This document shows positions 1-9,624 of a stretch of DNA of 64,000 bases, piece after piece. The stretch's first letter is position 1, and every line of letters starts with the position of its first letter. The position numbers and the translations under genes are program-made. The DNA is taken from contig CANMLX010000011.1 in assembly GCA_947498845.1 (NCBI GenBank), positions 51,060 through 115,059 on the forward strand, written 5' to 3'. The DNA is from an uncultured Flavobacteriaceae bacterium (GTDB lineage Bacteria > Bacteroidota > Bacteroidia > Flavobacteriales > Flavobacteriaceae). The notes under the pieces were generated by a model. The model made no database searches. It was given only the letters and a program-made list of their open reading frames with translations, and was not told the DNA's origin.

Positions 1-159
1 AAAAATATCTCTGGCATCCTCCGTTTCTCCCGAATTTTTCAACACATAGCTTATAATACGAGGCAAATGTTTTTTATAAAATGCTTTAATAACAGCATCA
101 TCTCCATGTTTAATCGCATTGATGATGATGGCATTATCGTCGTTTTTATATACTTTCAT
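1..159 (-). CDS. ECF-type RNA polymerase sigma factor, N-terminal part (cut by window edge)
   Basis: Only the first 53 codons are present; the frame is open to base 1. The peptide starts MKVYKNDDNAIIINAIKHGD and continues with a segment containing FYKKHLPRIISYVLKNSGETEDARDIF-like spacing. This matches the start of sigma-70 region 2 in flavobacterial ECF sigma factors (the 'FYxxxxP.I..yv..n.G...DA.DiF' pattern). The ATG at 157-159 is the only plausible start. It lies 141 bp downstream of the TPR-CHAT gene on the same strand, so the two may be functionally linked. The C-terminal regions 2.4 and 4 lie outside the window, so the subfamily cannot be named. Confidence 0.75.
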   Translation of the reverse strand, partial: MKVYKNDDNAIIINAIKHGDDAVIKAFYKKHLPRIISYVLKNSGETEDARDIF

Positions 160-300
160 TAACTAAGGGTAAGGGTAAATTTGTGTTTTAAAGCTATTTA
201 CAAATATATTTAAAAACTAGTGATATACTGAAACGAGTTTATTACATGTTTTAGAATGACTAAAAAGATATAATTTGGTTATAAATATTTATAATGAATA

Positions 301-3300
301 CTATTTCTTTGAAATAGAGATTTTCTTTTTTTTATATAAAAAGACACTAAATAATAGTAAAGATGATACTACTCCAATTCCCCAATACCACAATGGGTTT
401 ATCCCAAAATCTATAGGAGCTGTATCTCCTACTAAATAAAAACCTCCCCAATAAAATGGTGCTGCTTTATGAAAGTCTGCCTGCTCTAAATATTGCAACT
501 TAGCTTGTTGTAAGGCTTTAGATTTAGTCATTCCATCCTTTAAATTAGTATAAAAATAGGTCATGAATTTTGGAGTGGTTTTATCCGACACCTCCCAACT
601 ACTTAGTAATAAACTCTTGGTTCCTGCGTATTGAAACGCATGCCCCATACTCATAATACCTTCGCCTTTGGCTATTTTACCTGTACCCGTATTACAAGCG
701 CTTAATACTGCTAATTCTGACGGAATATCTAAAGCAAAAAGCTCATGCCCGTACAAAAAATTATCCTCAATAGTATCGTTACTTTTCGTAAAATAGAGTT
801 TAGAATTTTGTGGCTCCTCATTATCCACATCACCATGCAATGCTAAATGTAATATTTTATATTTACTGGCATGTTTTTTAAAGTTGCTTTCATTTGCATC
901 TGCTCCAAAATAATACTGCCCATCTATAATATCTGCAATGGCTCTAATTTCTTTTCGAGTTCCTGGAAGATCTTCTCCAACATCACGTAGAGCATTTAAA
1001 CTCATATTTTTAGTTTTTACAACATTGATTGAATCTGAAAATGAAAATGCTAAACACTCCTTCTGTTGTATATCTTGCTTTTGCTCTTCAAACGGATTGA
1101 ATAATAGCGTTGCTGAATTGGCATAGCTAATTGCATAATCTTTTAACAAATAGGGTAAGCTATTGGGGATTCCCGAAATATCTTTTTGAGTTAATAGTAA
1201 ATCAAAATTCAAGTGCCATAATACACCATCTGGAATAATTATAAGCTCGTCACCCTTCAATGTATTTTTTATTGGTTTAATTAAAATATGGTACAAATCA
1301 TTTGCACTAAACTTGTATGCTGCAATATTCTCTGAAAGTATGGCGTTACGAAATTCCTCAACTTTTTTACTAAGTTTGGATGTATTCAATGTTTTAATTG
1401 TAAAGTCTTCTTTTGTGATAACAAAAGCATGTGTTAAGCTATCTGTTGTAAAAAACTCTAGTACACTAGTATTTTTGTCTATTTTCTCTTGAATTTCTGA
1501 AATAGAAACTACCTTATCGTTATGTCTTAACTTATAATACTTGGGGTAATACCTCTTTACAACTTTTAACAAAGAGTCTTGTCTTTGATTTATATCAAAA
1601 AGCTTGTCTTCATATTTCTGAATAATAACATCATTCACAGAATCTTTTGATTTTTCAGACACTATACGAGATTGGTAATAGGCTCGATTTGATTTTAAAG
1701 TGCTCTCTAGAGTTATCAATTTTTTTGGTAATTTCAGTGAATAGTTTTTAACTTTTTGCTCCTGTAGTAAACCTTTCAAAACAGTAGACTTACTTTTCTC
1801 TGCGTAATAGTATGCTTTTTTAAGAGCTACTGTATCATTATCAACCTTAAACTTTAAAAGGTGAACACTAACAGCACCAGAGTACATGTCTTTGACTTGT
1901 TCTACTAAGTTTACTTTGTCCTTATAATTTAGATATGACTGTCTTAAATGATCCACTAGCTTATCTAAATTTTGATATAAAACAATACTTTCATCAAGAT
2001 TATATATGGTTTTATCTTTTTTGTAACTTGCCTCTAGTGTTTTTGCTTTTCCTATAAGTATTTCGAATAACCTGTTTAAATCAAGATAATTGTTAGGGGT
2101 AAAACTACTTTTAGAAATTTCAATATTCTTGTTTTTTATATTAAGTTCAATAGCCTTATTAAAAGCTATTAATGATTCTTTATATCTACGCTGCCTTTTA
2201 TAAGTTTCTCCTATATTATGATAACATACAAGAAGTAGATTTAACCCTTTTTTAGGTGAATTTTTTAAAATATTTAAGCTTTTTTGATAGTAACTCAAAG
2301 CTTCAGAATATGATTTTTTCATCCCATATATAGATCCTATATTTAAATAAGATTGAGCTATAGCAGTATGATTTTCATCTAAGGTTCTTTTGCATATTTT
2401 TAAGGCTTTATTATGATAAGCCAAGGCTTTATCAAATTCATTTTTATTTAAATAATGATTACCAAGATCTACATAAATAAATGCTAATTCAATATGATTT
2501 TCTCCAAATATTTCTTTATAAGCATGCAATACTTTGGTGTAATAAAACAGTGATTTTTCATTATTAAAGCTTTCATAAACCATAGCTATATTGCGATAAG
2601 TTAGTGCTGTTTCATAACGACTATTACGATATTTTTTTTGTGCTAAGTTTAATGCTTTTTTATAATATTGTAAAGCTTTATTTTTTTCTCCTTTTTTTAA
2701 CAAAACACTCCCTATATTGTTATACAAACCAAACAACCCTTTTGTATGCTTTTCTTTTTTTAAAATGGGTACAGCTTTTTCGTAATATTCTTGGGTTGAA
2801 TCTAGTTGTTCTAAGCTGTAATATATTTCTCCAATATTTAAGTAACTAAATGCTACATATAAATCATGTTTCCCTTTATTTTCAATGGTTATTTCTAAGT
2901 CTTTTTTATAAAAACTAAGTGCAGTATCGTATTCTTCAAGCTCACTATAAGTTACCCCCAAATTATTGTATACCTTGGCTATTTTTAGATGCTTATCACC
3001 AAAAATCTTTTTATAGATAGTCAAAGCTTTTTTATTATATAATACTGATTTTTTATGATTTCGAATATGATAAAATAGAATACCTAAATTACTGTAAGAC
3101 TCTGCAATATCTTGATGGTATTCAGGAAATATTTTTTTTCGACTGTCAAGTGCTTTTTGAAAATAAGATAATGCGATAAGATAGTCGGATTTAAATAGGT
3201 AATAATTCCCTATATTATCATACGAATTTGCCTTTTCTGGATGATCTTTTTTTATGTAAATATTTAATGCTCTTTTTGCATTTTTTAATGATTTTTCTAA

Positions 3301-3561
3301 ATCAACCTGAGTTCTCCATTGATTTTCTGAAATTTTATTATAACAACTGGCTACTCTATCCAAAACTTTAGCTTTTTGGTAAATAGGTAATGCCAGTTTA
3401 AAAAGCTCAATTGATTTGTCAAACTTTCTAACTTTAAATAAAGAATCTGCTTTTTTATAATATTTAAAAGCAACTAATGTATCTTTTGAAGTTTGGGTTT
3501 GACCAAAACAAATAATAGTCATTAAAAAAAACAAAACACATAATAACTTTGATACACTCAT
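301..3561 (-). CDS. TPR-repeat CHAT-domain protein (caspase-like), membrane anchored
   Basis: The 1086-residue product has an N-terminal signal peptide (about residues 1-22, ending FGQTQ). A long tract of tetratricopeptide repeats follows (about 40-490), with recurring A..Y..IG..Y and AL.YY.KAL patterns. A helical linker comes next, then a CHAT domain from about 740 to 1045. The caspase-like dyad is visible: His909 in LALHGD and Cys956 in LSACNTGTG. A single transmembrane helix lies at about 1058-1076 (WYWGIGVVSSLLLF), followed by a lysine-rich cytoplasmic tail. The protein should therefore sit in the inner membrane with its TPR and CHAT parts in the periplasm. CHAT proteins are peptidases or scaffolds in bacterial stress and death pathways; the substrate here is unknown. 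The next gene on the same strand encodes an ECF sigma factor. Confidence 0.9.
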   Translation of the reverse strand: MSVSKLLCVLFFLMTIICFGQTQTSKDTLVAFKYYKKADSLFKVRKFDKSIELFKLALPIYQKAKVLDRVASCYNKISENQWRTQVDLEKSLKNAKRALNIYIKKDHPEKANSYDNIGNYYLFKSDYLIALSYFQKALDSRKKIFPEYHQDIAESYSNLGILFYHIRNHKKSVLYNKKALTIYKKIFGDKHLKIAKVYNNLGVTYSELEEYDTALSFYKKDLEITIENKGKHDLYVAFSYLNIGEIYYSLEQLDSTQEYYEKAVPILKKEKHTKGLFGLYNNIGSVLLKKGEKNKALQYYKKALNLAQKKYRNSRYETALTYRNIAMVYESFNNEKSLFYYTKVLHAYKEIFGENHIELAFIYVDLGNHYLNKNEFDKALAYHNKALKICKRTLDENHTAIAQSYLNIGSIYGMKKSYSEALSYYQKSLNILKNSPKKGLNLLLVCYHNIGETYKRQRRYKESLIAFNKAIELNIKNKNIEISKSSFTPNNYLDLNRLFEILIGKAKTLEASYKKDKTIYNLDESIVLYQNLDKLVDHLRQSYLNYKDKVNLVEQVKDMYSGAVSVHLLKFKVDNDTVALKKAYYYAEKSKSTVLKGLLQEQKVKNYSLKLPKKLITLESTLKSNRAYYQSRIVSEKSKDSVNDVIIQKYEDKLFDINQRQDSLLKVVKRYYPKYYKLRHNDKVVSISEIQEKIDKNTSVLEFFTTDSLTHAFVITKEDFTIKTLNTSKLSKKVEEFRNAILSENIAAYKFSANDLYHILIKPIKNTLKGDELIIIPDGVLWHLNFDLLLTQKDISGIPNSLPYLLKDYAISYANSATLLFNPFEEQKQDIQQKECLAFSFSDSINVVKTKNMSLNALRDVGEDLPGTRKEIRAIADIIDGQYYFGADANESNFKKHASKYKILHLALHGDVDNEEPQNSKLYFTKSNDTIEDNFLYGHELFALDIPSELAVLSACNTGTGKIAKGEGIMSMGHAFQYAGTKSLLLSSWEVSDKTTPKFMTYFYTNLKDGMTKSKALQQAKLQYLEQADFHKAAPFYWGGFYLVGDTAPIDFGINPLWYWGIGVVSSLLLFSVFLYKKKKISISKK

Positions 3562-3637
3562 CGTTTATATTTTATATTACTTCTTACGTAAAATTACACA
3601 AACATATTTTTAAAATTTAAAAATATGTTTAAACACA

Positions 3638-3672
3638 AAAAATCCGTTAATTCAATAAAAACCAACGGATTA
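3638..3672 (-). terminator. Rho-independent-type terminator after sucD
   Basis: Read on the minus strand, AATCCGTT pairs with AACGGATT and is followed by a T run, 25-60 bases past the sucD stop. A second, purely AT palindrome (AACATATTTTT / AAAAATATGTT) lies just beyond at 3601-3629. Together they separate the sucD operon from the CHAT gene. Confidence 0.7.
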
Positions 3673-3695
3673 AATTTTAAAATATTGTTTATTTC

Positions 3696-4577
3696 TTATG
3701 CAAGCACGCCAAGTACTTCTGCTACTTTTTTACCAATTTCGGCTGGTGAATCTACTACGTGAATACCACATGCTCTCATAATTTTCTTTTTGGCTTGAGC
3801 TGTATCATCACTACCTCCTACAATAGCTCCAGCATGTCCCATGGTACGTCCAGCTGGTGCTGTTTCTCCAGCAATAAAACCTACAACGGGTTTATTACTA
3901 CCACTTTCTTTATACCAATTTGCCGCATCTGCTTCTAATTGACCTCCTATCTCACCAATCATAACTACAGCTTCGGTTTCTGGATCGTTAATTAATAACT
4001 CCACAGCTTCTTTTGTTGTTGTTCCAATAATTGGGTCTCCACCAATACCTATTGCTGTTGTAATTCCTAAACCTTGCTTCACCACTTGATCTGCAGTTTC
4101 GTAAGTTAATGTTCCCGATTTAGAAACAATACCAACTTTCCCTTTTTTAAACACAAATCCTGGCATAATACCAACCTTAGCTTCTCCTGGTGTAATAACA
4201 CCTGGACAATTAGGACCTATTAAACGACAGTCTTTGTTTTGTATATAATTTGAAGCAGTGATCATATCTGCTACAGGAATACCTTCTGTAATTGTAATAA
4301 TTACTTTTATACCAGCATCGGCAGCTTCCATAATTGCATCGGCAGCAAACGCTGGTGGTACAAAAATAATGGTAGTATCTGCGCCTACTTTTTCTACTGC
4401 TTCCTGAACTGTATTGAATACAGGCTTATCTAAATGTGTTTGCCCTCCTTTTCCTGGAGTAACACCTCCTACTACATTTGTTCCATACTCAATCATTTGA
4501 CTTGCATGAAACGTTCCTTCACTTCCTGTAAAACCCTGAACTATAATTTTTGAATCTTTGTTTACTAAAACACTCAT
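3696..4577 (-). CDS. sucD: Succinate-CoA ligase [ADP-forming] subunit alpha
   Basis: The 293-residue protein has the normal family length. It starts [21 protein letters not shown], the CoA-binding Rossmann nucleotide loop. The central part has the typical [20 protein letters not shown] segment, and the active-site histidine that is phosphorylated in catalysis lies in [10 protein letters not shown] near residue 250. The enzyme interconverts succinyl-CoA and succinate with nucleotide phosphorylation in the TCA cycle, as a heterodimer with SucB, which is not in this window. The gene lies 67 bp downstream of the LpxD-like gene and is probably the last gene of the transcript that includes efp and the lpx genes. 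Confidence 0.97.
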   Translation of the reverse strand: MSVLVNKDSKIIVQGFTGSEGTFHASQMIEYGTNVVGGVTPGKGGQTHLDKPVFNTVQEAVEKVGADTTIIFVPPAFAADAIMEAADAGIKVIITITEGIPVADMITASNYIQNKDCRLIGPNCPGVITPGEAKVGIMPGFVFKKGKVGIVSKSGTLTYETADQVVKQGLGITTAIGIGGDPIIGTTTKEAVELLINDPETEAVVMIGEIGGQLEADAANWYKESGSNKPVVGFIAGETAPAGRTMGHAGAIVGGSDDTAQAKKKIMRACGIHVVDSPAEIGKKVAEVLGVLA

Positions 4578-4644
4578 ATGGAGATTAATTTCTTATTATT
4601 AAAAATATACTAGCAAATGTAATTTATTTTAACTAAAAAATAAA

Positions 4645-5589
4645 CTACTTGATGTTTTGTTTTCTTAAAGTTTCTAGGATTTCGGGGATTTTTTTAATAG
4701 ATGCTATTTCTTTGTATTTAGAACGGAAATCATCTGCTGGGATTCCAAAATAGCCTTTACCGCCTTCTAACGATTTACTAACCCCTGCTTTTGCCGAAAT
4801 TACTGCTTTTTCACCTATGGTAATGCCGCTGGTTACACCTACTTGTCCCCAAATGGTGACTTCATTTTCTATAATTACGCAACCTGCTATACCTACTTGA
4901 GAGGCTATCAAGCATTTTTCACCAATAATGGTATCATGACCTATTTGAACCAAATTATCTATTTTAGTCCCAGCTTTGATAGTCGTATCGCCCGTAACAC
5001 CTTTATCTATAGTACACGAGGCTCCTATATCAACATGATCTTCTATAACCACGCGTCCACAGGATAATAACCGATCAAAACCTTCTGGTCTGTTTTTGTA
5101 ATAAAATGCATTGGCTCCCAAAACAGTACCTGCATGAATCGTAACATGATCTCCTATAATAGCATCGTCATAAATACTAACATTAGAATGTATCACACAG
5201 TTATCGCCTATAACTACATTATTACCAATAAATGTATTTGGTTGAATAATTGTATTTTTTCCAATGACTGCAGACGTTGCTATAGCTGTATTTGATGCCT
5301 GAAATGGTTTAAAATGATTAGATAGTTTGTTAAAATCGGTAAAAGGATCGTCACTAATTAACAATGCTTTCCCCTCAGGACATTCTACCTCTTTATTTAT
5401 AAGCACTATAGTTGCCTTAGATTGCAGCGCTTTATCATAATATTTAGGATGATCTACAAAAACAATATCTCCTGGTTCTACCACATGAATTTCATTCATT
5501 CCCAAAACTGGAAAATCATCATGTCCAACATAGTCACAATCAATAAGACTTGAAATCTGCTTAAGTGTTTGAGGTTGAGGGAATTTCAT
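4645..5589 (-). CDS. LpxD-like acyltransferase paralogue (left-handed beta-helix)
   Basis: The 314-residue protein has an N-terminal LpxD-type UDP-GlcNAc-binding region (about 1-100, with EPGDIVFVDHPKYYDKAL) and a hexapeptide-repeat left-handed beta-helix (about 105-285) rich in IG.n..I..n / IGe.a.I repeats. The repeat part resembles the true LpxD encoded at 8462-9487, but the N-terminal part is divergent and the protein is shorter. Flavobacteria commonly have this second copy between efp and sucD. It may acylate another UDP-amino sugar or modify lipid A differently; which one cannot be read from the sequence. It lies in the lipid A gene cluster, 104 bp after efp, with a short tandem repeat in the gap. 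Confidence 0.88.
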   Translation of the reverse strand: MKFPQPQTLKQISSLIDCDYVGHDDFPVLGMNEIHVVEPGDIVFVDHPKYYDKALQSKATIVLINKEVECPEGKALLISDDPFTDFNKLSNHFKPFQASNTAIATSAVIGKNTIIQPNTFIGNNVVIGDNCVIHSNVSIYDDAIIGDHVTIHAGTVLGANAFYYKNRPEGFDRLLSCGRVVIEDHVDIGASCTIDKGVTGDTTIKAGTKIDNLVQIGHDTIIGEKCLIASQVGIAGCVIIENEVTIWGQVGVTSGITIGEKAVISAKAGVSKSLEGGKGYFGIPADDFRSKYKEIASIKKIPEILETLRKQNIK

Positions 5590-5600
5590 TTACATAGTCT

Positions 5601-5632
5601 TTAGTCTGTAGTCCTTAGTCTGTAGTCCTTAG
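5601..5632. repeat. 14-bp tandem repeat upstream of the LpxD-like gene
   Basis: The unit TTAGTCTGTAGTCC occurs twice in perfect tandem followed by TTAG, with a degenerate further copy just to the left. It lies in the 104-bp efp to LpxD-like gap, 12 bp upstream of the latter's start codon, in the untranslated leader. Confidence 0.9.
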
Positions 5633-5693
5633 TAGTTAGAAGTTAGAAACGTATCATAAATCTAACAACTATAGACTAACGTCTAACGACTCA

Positions 5694-6260
5694 TTACTCC
5701 TTAATACGCTCTTTATAAGTTCCTTTTGCTGTTTCTACTTTAATTTTGTCTCCTTCGTTGATAAATAATGGCACGTTAACTATTGCGCCAGTTTCAACAG
5801 TCGCTGGCTTAGTTGCGTTTGTTGCTGTATTTCCTTTTACACCAGGCTCTGTATGTGTTACTTCTAAAATAACATTGGCAGGCATATCGACAGAAAGTGG
5901 CATACTATCTTCAGAATTTATTAAAACGGTCACCACTTCTCCTTCTTTCATTAAATCTGGGCTATCCAGCACACTTTTTTGTAATTCTATTTGAGAGTAA
6001 TCTTCTGTATTCATAAAATGATAGGTTTCGCCTTCGTTATATAAATATTGAAATTTGTGTGTCTCTACACGCACATCATCTAATTTATGACCTGCCGAAA
6101 ACGTATTATCAATCACCTTTCCAGATGTTACACTTTTTAACTTAGTTCTAACAAAAGCAGGACCTTTACCTGGTTTTACATGCAAGAATTCTATAATTTT
6201 ATAAATATCATGATTATATCTTATACATAATCCGTTTCTAATGTCGCTAGTACTTGCCAT
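5694..6260 (-). CDS. efp: Translation elongation factor P
   Basis: The 188-residue protein has the full three-domain EF-P layout: KOW-like N-terminal domain, then two OB-fold domains ending KVETAKGTYKERIKE. The loop that reaches the peptidyl-transferase centre reads HVKPGKGPAFVRTKLK, with a lysine at the tip (PGKGPA). EF-P rescues ribosomes stalled at polyproline stretches. No modification enzyme (EpmA, YmfI or EarP type) is in this window. The gene follows lpxA by 9 bp, so it is co-transcribed with the lipid A genes. Confidence 0.98.
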   Translation of the reverse strand: MASTSDIRNGLCIRYNHDIYKIIEFLHVKPGKGPAFVRTKLKSVTSGKVIDNTFSAGHKLDDVRVETHKFQYLYNEGETYHFMNTEDYSQIELQKSVLDSPDLMKEGEVVTVLINSEDSMPLSVDMPANVILEVTHTEPGVKGNTATNATKPATVETGAIVNVPLFINEGDKIKVETAKGTYKERIKE

Positions 6261-6269
6261 AATTACTGT

Positions 6270-7055
6270 TTAGTTTGATTTAAAATACCCTTTCATTATT
6301 CCTCTGTGAGAGTTCTTGATAAACTGAAGAATCTCATCGCGTTCTGGAGTTGCTTCCATTTCTGCTTCTATAATTTCTGAAGCTTGGGTGTTATTATAAT
6401 TTTTTTGATATAGAATTCTAAATATATTTTGAATTTCTCTAATTTTTTCTGTTGAAAACCCTCTTCGTCTTAATCCTACAGAATTAATCCCTACGTAAGA
6501 TAAAGGCTCCCTAGCAGCTTTTACATAAGGCGGTACATCTTTTCTCACCAATGATCCTCCTGTAACAAAAGCATGATTTCCTACCGATACAAACTGATGT
6601 ACAGCTGTCATTCCCGCCAAAACCACATAATCACCAATAGTTATATGTCCTGCTAGTGTACTGTTATTAGAAAAAATACAATTATTCCCTACAATACAAT
6701 CATGAGCAATATGGCAATAAGCCATAATTAAACAATTATCACCCACTACAGTTTTCATTCTATCTGCAGTACCTCTGTTTATAGTAACACACTCTCTAAT
6801 GGTAACATTATTACCTATCTCTACAATAGTATCTTCGTCGTTATACTTTAAATCTTGAGGAACAGCAGAAATAACAGATCCAGGAAAAATGCTACAATTT
6901 TTACCTATTCTAGCGCCTTCCATTATAGTAACATTACTTCCTATCCATGTGCCTTCTCCTATAGTAACGTTATTATTTATAGTTGTAAATGGTTCGATTA
7001 CCACATTTTTTGCAATTTTTGCACCTGGATGCACATATGCCAAAGGTTGATTCAT
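6270..7055 (-). CDS. lpxA: Acyl-[ACP]--UDP-N-acetylglucosamine O-acyltransferase
   Basis: The 261-residue protein matches the family length. It consists of hexapeptide repeats forming a left-handed beta-helix, starting at LAYVHPGAKIAKNVVIEPFT, followed by a C-terminal helical domain with GINSVGLRRRGFS. The catalytic histidine lies in the CHIAHDCIVGNNC segment. LpxA transfers a 3-hydroxyacyl chain from ACP to the 3-OH of UDP-GlcNAc, the first step of lipid A synthesis in the cytoplasm. It starts 13 bp after the lpxC-fabZ stop codon and precedes efp by 9 bp, so it is in the middle of a tight operon. Confidence 0.97.
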   Translation of the reverse strand: MNQPLAYVHPGAKIAKNVVIEPFTTINNNVTIGEGTWIGSNVTIMEGARIGKNCSIFPGSVISAVPQDLKYNDEDTIVEIGNNVTIRECVTINRGTADRMKTVVGDNCLIMAYCHIAHDCIVGNNCIFSNNSTLAGHITIGDYVVLAGMTAVHQFVSVGNHAFVTGGSLVRKDVPPYVKAAREPLSYVGINSVGLRRRGFSTEKIREIQNIFRILYQKNYNNTQASEIIEAEMEATPERDEILQFIKNSHRGIMKGYFKSN

Positions 7056-7068
7056 GTTCGCTTTTTAT

Positions 7069-8475
7069 TTATTTAACTTTCGAGATTTGCGCCATCAATT
7101 CTGCTTCTGCACAAAGCTTACCATTAGCATAGGCATACCCTTGCATATGGCAAATCCCTCTTCGTATTGGTGTGATTAATGAACATTTAAAAATTAACGT
7201 ATCGCCAGGTACCACTTTTCTTTTAAATTTAACATTATCCATTTTCATAAAAAATGTCAAGTAATTTTCAGGGTCCGGAACGGTACTTAACACCAAAATC
7301 CCTCCTGTTTGCGCCATAGCTTCAACAATTAAAACACCCGGCATTACTGGTGCCCCAGGAAAATGACCTTTAAAAAACTCTTCGTTCATGGTCACATTTT
7401 TCATCCCCACAACATGGTTCTCTGATAACTCAAATACCTTGTCTAACAATAAAAATGGTTGTCTGTGTGGTAACATATCCATAATTTGAGTCACATCCAT
7501 TAGAGGCTCCTGACTCAAATCTATATTTGGCACATTATTACGTCTTTCGTTTTTTATAATCTTAGCTAATTTCTTCGCAAACTGGGTATTAATAAAATGC
7601 CCAGGCTTATTAGCAATTACTTTACCTCTAATTCTTGTACCAACAAGCGCTAAATCTCCAACAACATCTAACAACTTGTGTCTTGCGGCTTCATTAGGGT
7701 AATGTAATGTTAAATTGTCCAGTATACCATTAGGTTTTACTGCAATAGTATCTTTATTAAATGCTTTTCGTAACTTTTCCATTGTTTCTGGAGACAATGG
7801 TTTGTCTACATAAACAATAGCATTATTTAGATCTCCTCCCTTTATTAATCCATGTTCAAGTAGCATTTCTATTTCATGCAAGAAACTAAATGTTCTTGAG
7901 TTTGAAATTTCTTTCTTGAAATCGGTCATGCAATTAAGTGTGGCATTTTGTGTCCCCAAAACTTTGGTTCCAAAATCTACCATAGTGGTGATTTGATATT
8001 CTTTAGCAGGCATCAATAAAATTTCGCTACCACTTTCTTCGTCTATGTAGGATATCACATCTGTAACCACAAACTCTTCTCTAAAAGCTTCTAACTCGAC
8101 AATACTTGCCTTTTCTAAAGCTTCTATAAAAAACTTAGAAGACCCATCCATTATTGGGGGCTCTGAGGCATTAAGTTCTATAATTACATTATCAATATCT
8201 AATCCTACTAAAGCTGCTAAAACATGCTCCGAGGTTTGAATAACCACACCATTCTTTTCTAAACATGTTCCCCTTTGCGTATTCGTAACATAATTTGCAT
8301 CGGCTTCTATTGTAGGGGCACCCTCCAAATCAACACGTTTAAAAGCCAATCCGGAATTTGCAATTGCAGGCTTAAAAGTAAGTGTCACATTTTTTCCAGT
8401 GTGTAGACCTACACCTGTTAGAGAAACCTCACTTTGTATAGTTTTTTGTTTATTTTCTGTATTAACTATTGCCAT
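7069..8475 (-). CDS. lpxC/fabZ: Bifunctional UDP-3-O-acyl-GlcNAc deacetylase / 3-hydroxyacyl-ACP dehydratase (LpxC-FabZ fusion)
   Basis: The 468-residue protein fuses two enzymes. Residues 1 to about 305 are LpxC, with zinc-binding and catalytic motifs in TSEHVLAAL and [16 protein letters not shown], the committed step of lipid A synthesis. Residues about 320-468 are FabZ, with the hot-dog signature [13 protein letters not shown] and [20 protein letters not shown], dehydrating 3-hydroxyacyl-ACP in fatty-acid synthesis. This fusion is typical of Bacteroidetes and couples two pathways that compete for 3-hydroxyacyl-ACP. It overlaps the lpxD stop by 14 bp, consistent with translational coupling. 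Confidence 0.97.
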   Translation of the reverse strand: MAIVNTENKQKTIQSEVSLTGVGLHTGKNVTLTFKPAIANSGLAFKRVDLEGAPTIEADANYVTNTQRGTCLEKNGVVIQTSEHVLAALVGLDIDNVIIELNASEPPIMDGSSKFFIEALEKASIVELEAFREEFVVTDVISYIDEESGSEILLMPAKEYQITTMVDFGTKVLGTQNATLNCMTDFKKEISNSRTFSFLHEIEMLLEHGLIKGGDLNNAIVYVDKPLSPETMEKLRKAFNKDTIAVKPNGILDNLTLHYPNEAARHKLLDVVGDLALVGTRIRGKVIANKPGHFINTQFAKKLAKIIKNERRNNVPNIDLSQEPLMDVTQIMDMLPHRQPFLLLDKVFELSENHVVGMKNVTMNEEFFKGHFPGAPVMPGVLIVEAMAQTGGILVLSTVPDPENYLTFFMKMDNVKFKRKVVPGDTLIFKCSLITPIRRGICHMQGYAYANGKLCAEAELMAQISKVK

Positions 8476-9487
8476 TATTCTTTTCTATATCATTAATTTG
8501 ATTAACAATTTTTGGTAAATTTTTAAAGTGTACATAGGATTTATTATAGTCGCCATAAGGTAAGGCCGGAGAGCCTTGTAAAACCTCGTTATCTTTTACA
8601 TTTCTGCCTATACCCGATTGCGCTTGTATACGCACATTGTTACCTATCGTTATATGCCCCACTATTCCTACTTGGCCTCCTATTTGGCAATTTTCTCCTA
8701 TTTTAGTAGAACCAGCAACTCCAGTTTGGGCGGCGATAACTGTATTCTTACCTATTTCCACATTATGGGCTATCTGTATTTGATTATCCAGCTTAACGCC
8801 TTTTCTAATAATTGTAGAACCTAAAGTTGCCCTATCTATAGTGGTTGCTGCACCAATATCTACAAAATCTTCTAAAATAACATTTCCTATTTGTGGTACT
8901 TTACTATATTCCCCTTTTTCGTTTGGTGCAAAACCAAATCCATCTGCGCCTATTATAGCTCCAGAATTAATAACACACTGGTTACCTATTATACATTCTG
9001 AATATATCTTAGCCCCAGAAAACACCACTGTATTATTTCCAATAGTGACATTATCACCTATATAAGTGTTTGGAAATATTTTAACATTATCACCTAAAAC
9101 AACATTGTCACCCAGGTACGAAAAAGCACCGATATAAACATTTTCTCCATATGCGGCAGACTCTGCTATAAAAGTTGGTTGTTCTACTCCAGATTTATTC
9201 AGCTTTATTTGATTGTAATATTCTAAAAGCTTAGAAAAAGCTTTGTAAGCATCGTCAACTTTTATTAACGTAGTTGATAAATCTTCTTCCGGCTCAAAAG
9301 TTTTATTTACAATTGTAATCGATGCTTTTGTAGAATAAATATGAGATTTGTATTTTGGATTGGCGAGAAACGTTAAACTTTCTTTTTCTCCTTCTTCTAT
9401 TTTAGATAATTTAGAGACTTCAACATTTGCATCTCCCACGACATCACCTTCTAAAATTTCTGCTATTTGCTGTGCTGTGAATTTCAC
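8462..9487 (-). CDS. lpxD: UDP-3-O-(3-hydroxyacyl)glucosamine N-acyltransferase
   Basis: The 341-residue protein has the usual LpxD length and order. The N-terminal uridine-binding domain (about 1-100, with [20 protein letters not shown]) is followed by a hexapeptide beta-helix. The diagnostic segment [20 protein letters not shown] and the catalytic histidine in [10 protein letters not shown] are both visible. It transfers a second 3-hydroxyacyl chain to the amino group of the LpxC product. It is the first lpx gene of the minus-strand cluster and overlaps lpxC-fabZ by 14 bp. Unlike the shorter paralogue at 4645-5589, it keeps all canonical segments. Confidence 0.96.
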   Translation of the reverse strand: MKFTAQQIAEILEGDVVGDANVEVSKLSKIEEGEKESLTFLANPKYKSHIYSTKASITIVNKTFEPEEDLSTTLIKVDDAYKAFSKLLEYYNQIKLNKSGVEQPTFIAESAAYGENVYIGAFSYLGDNVVLGDNVKIFPNTYIGDNVTIGNNTVVFSGAKIYSECIIGNQCVINSGAIIGADGFGFAPNEKGEYSKVPQIGNVILEDFVDIGAATTIDRATLGSTIIRKGVKLDNQIQIAHNVEIGKNTVIAAQTGVAGSTKIGENCQIGGQVGIVGHITIGNNVRIQAQSGIGRNVKDNEVLQGSPALPYGDYNKSYVHFKNLPKIVNQINDIEKNNGNS

Positions 9488-9624
9488 ACGAATTATATTT
9501 GTTAAGTTTTTTGATTAATTTGAGCAAAAATAGGAAAAATGTACTAAAGTATTTCAAGTAGTTTTCCTTAATATATTAATATATAAATGTAGTATTTTTA
9601 CATGGAAGTAACGTTAATAAAAAT

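Noticed and set aside
5601..5632. CRISPR-like array from the 14-bp tandem repeat
   Set aside because: The units are contiguous with no spacers and occur only about 2.3 times; no cas genes are present.
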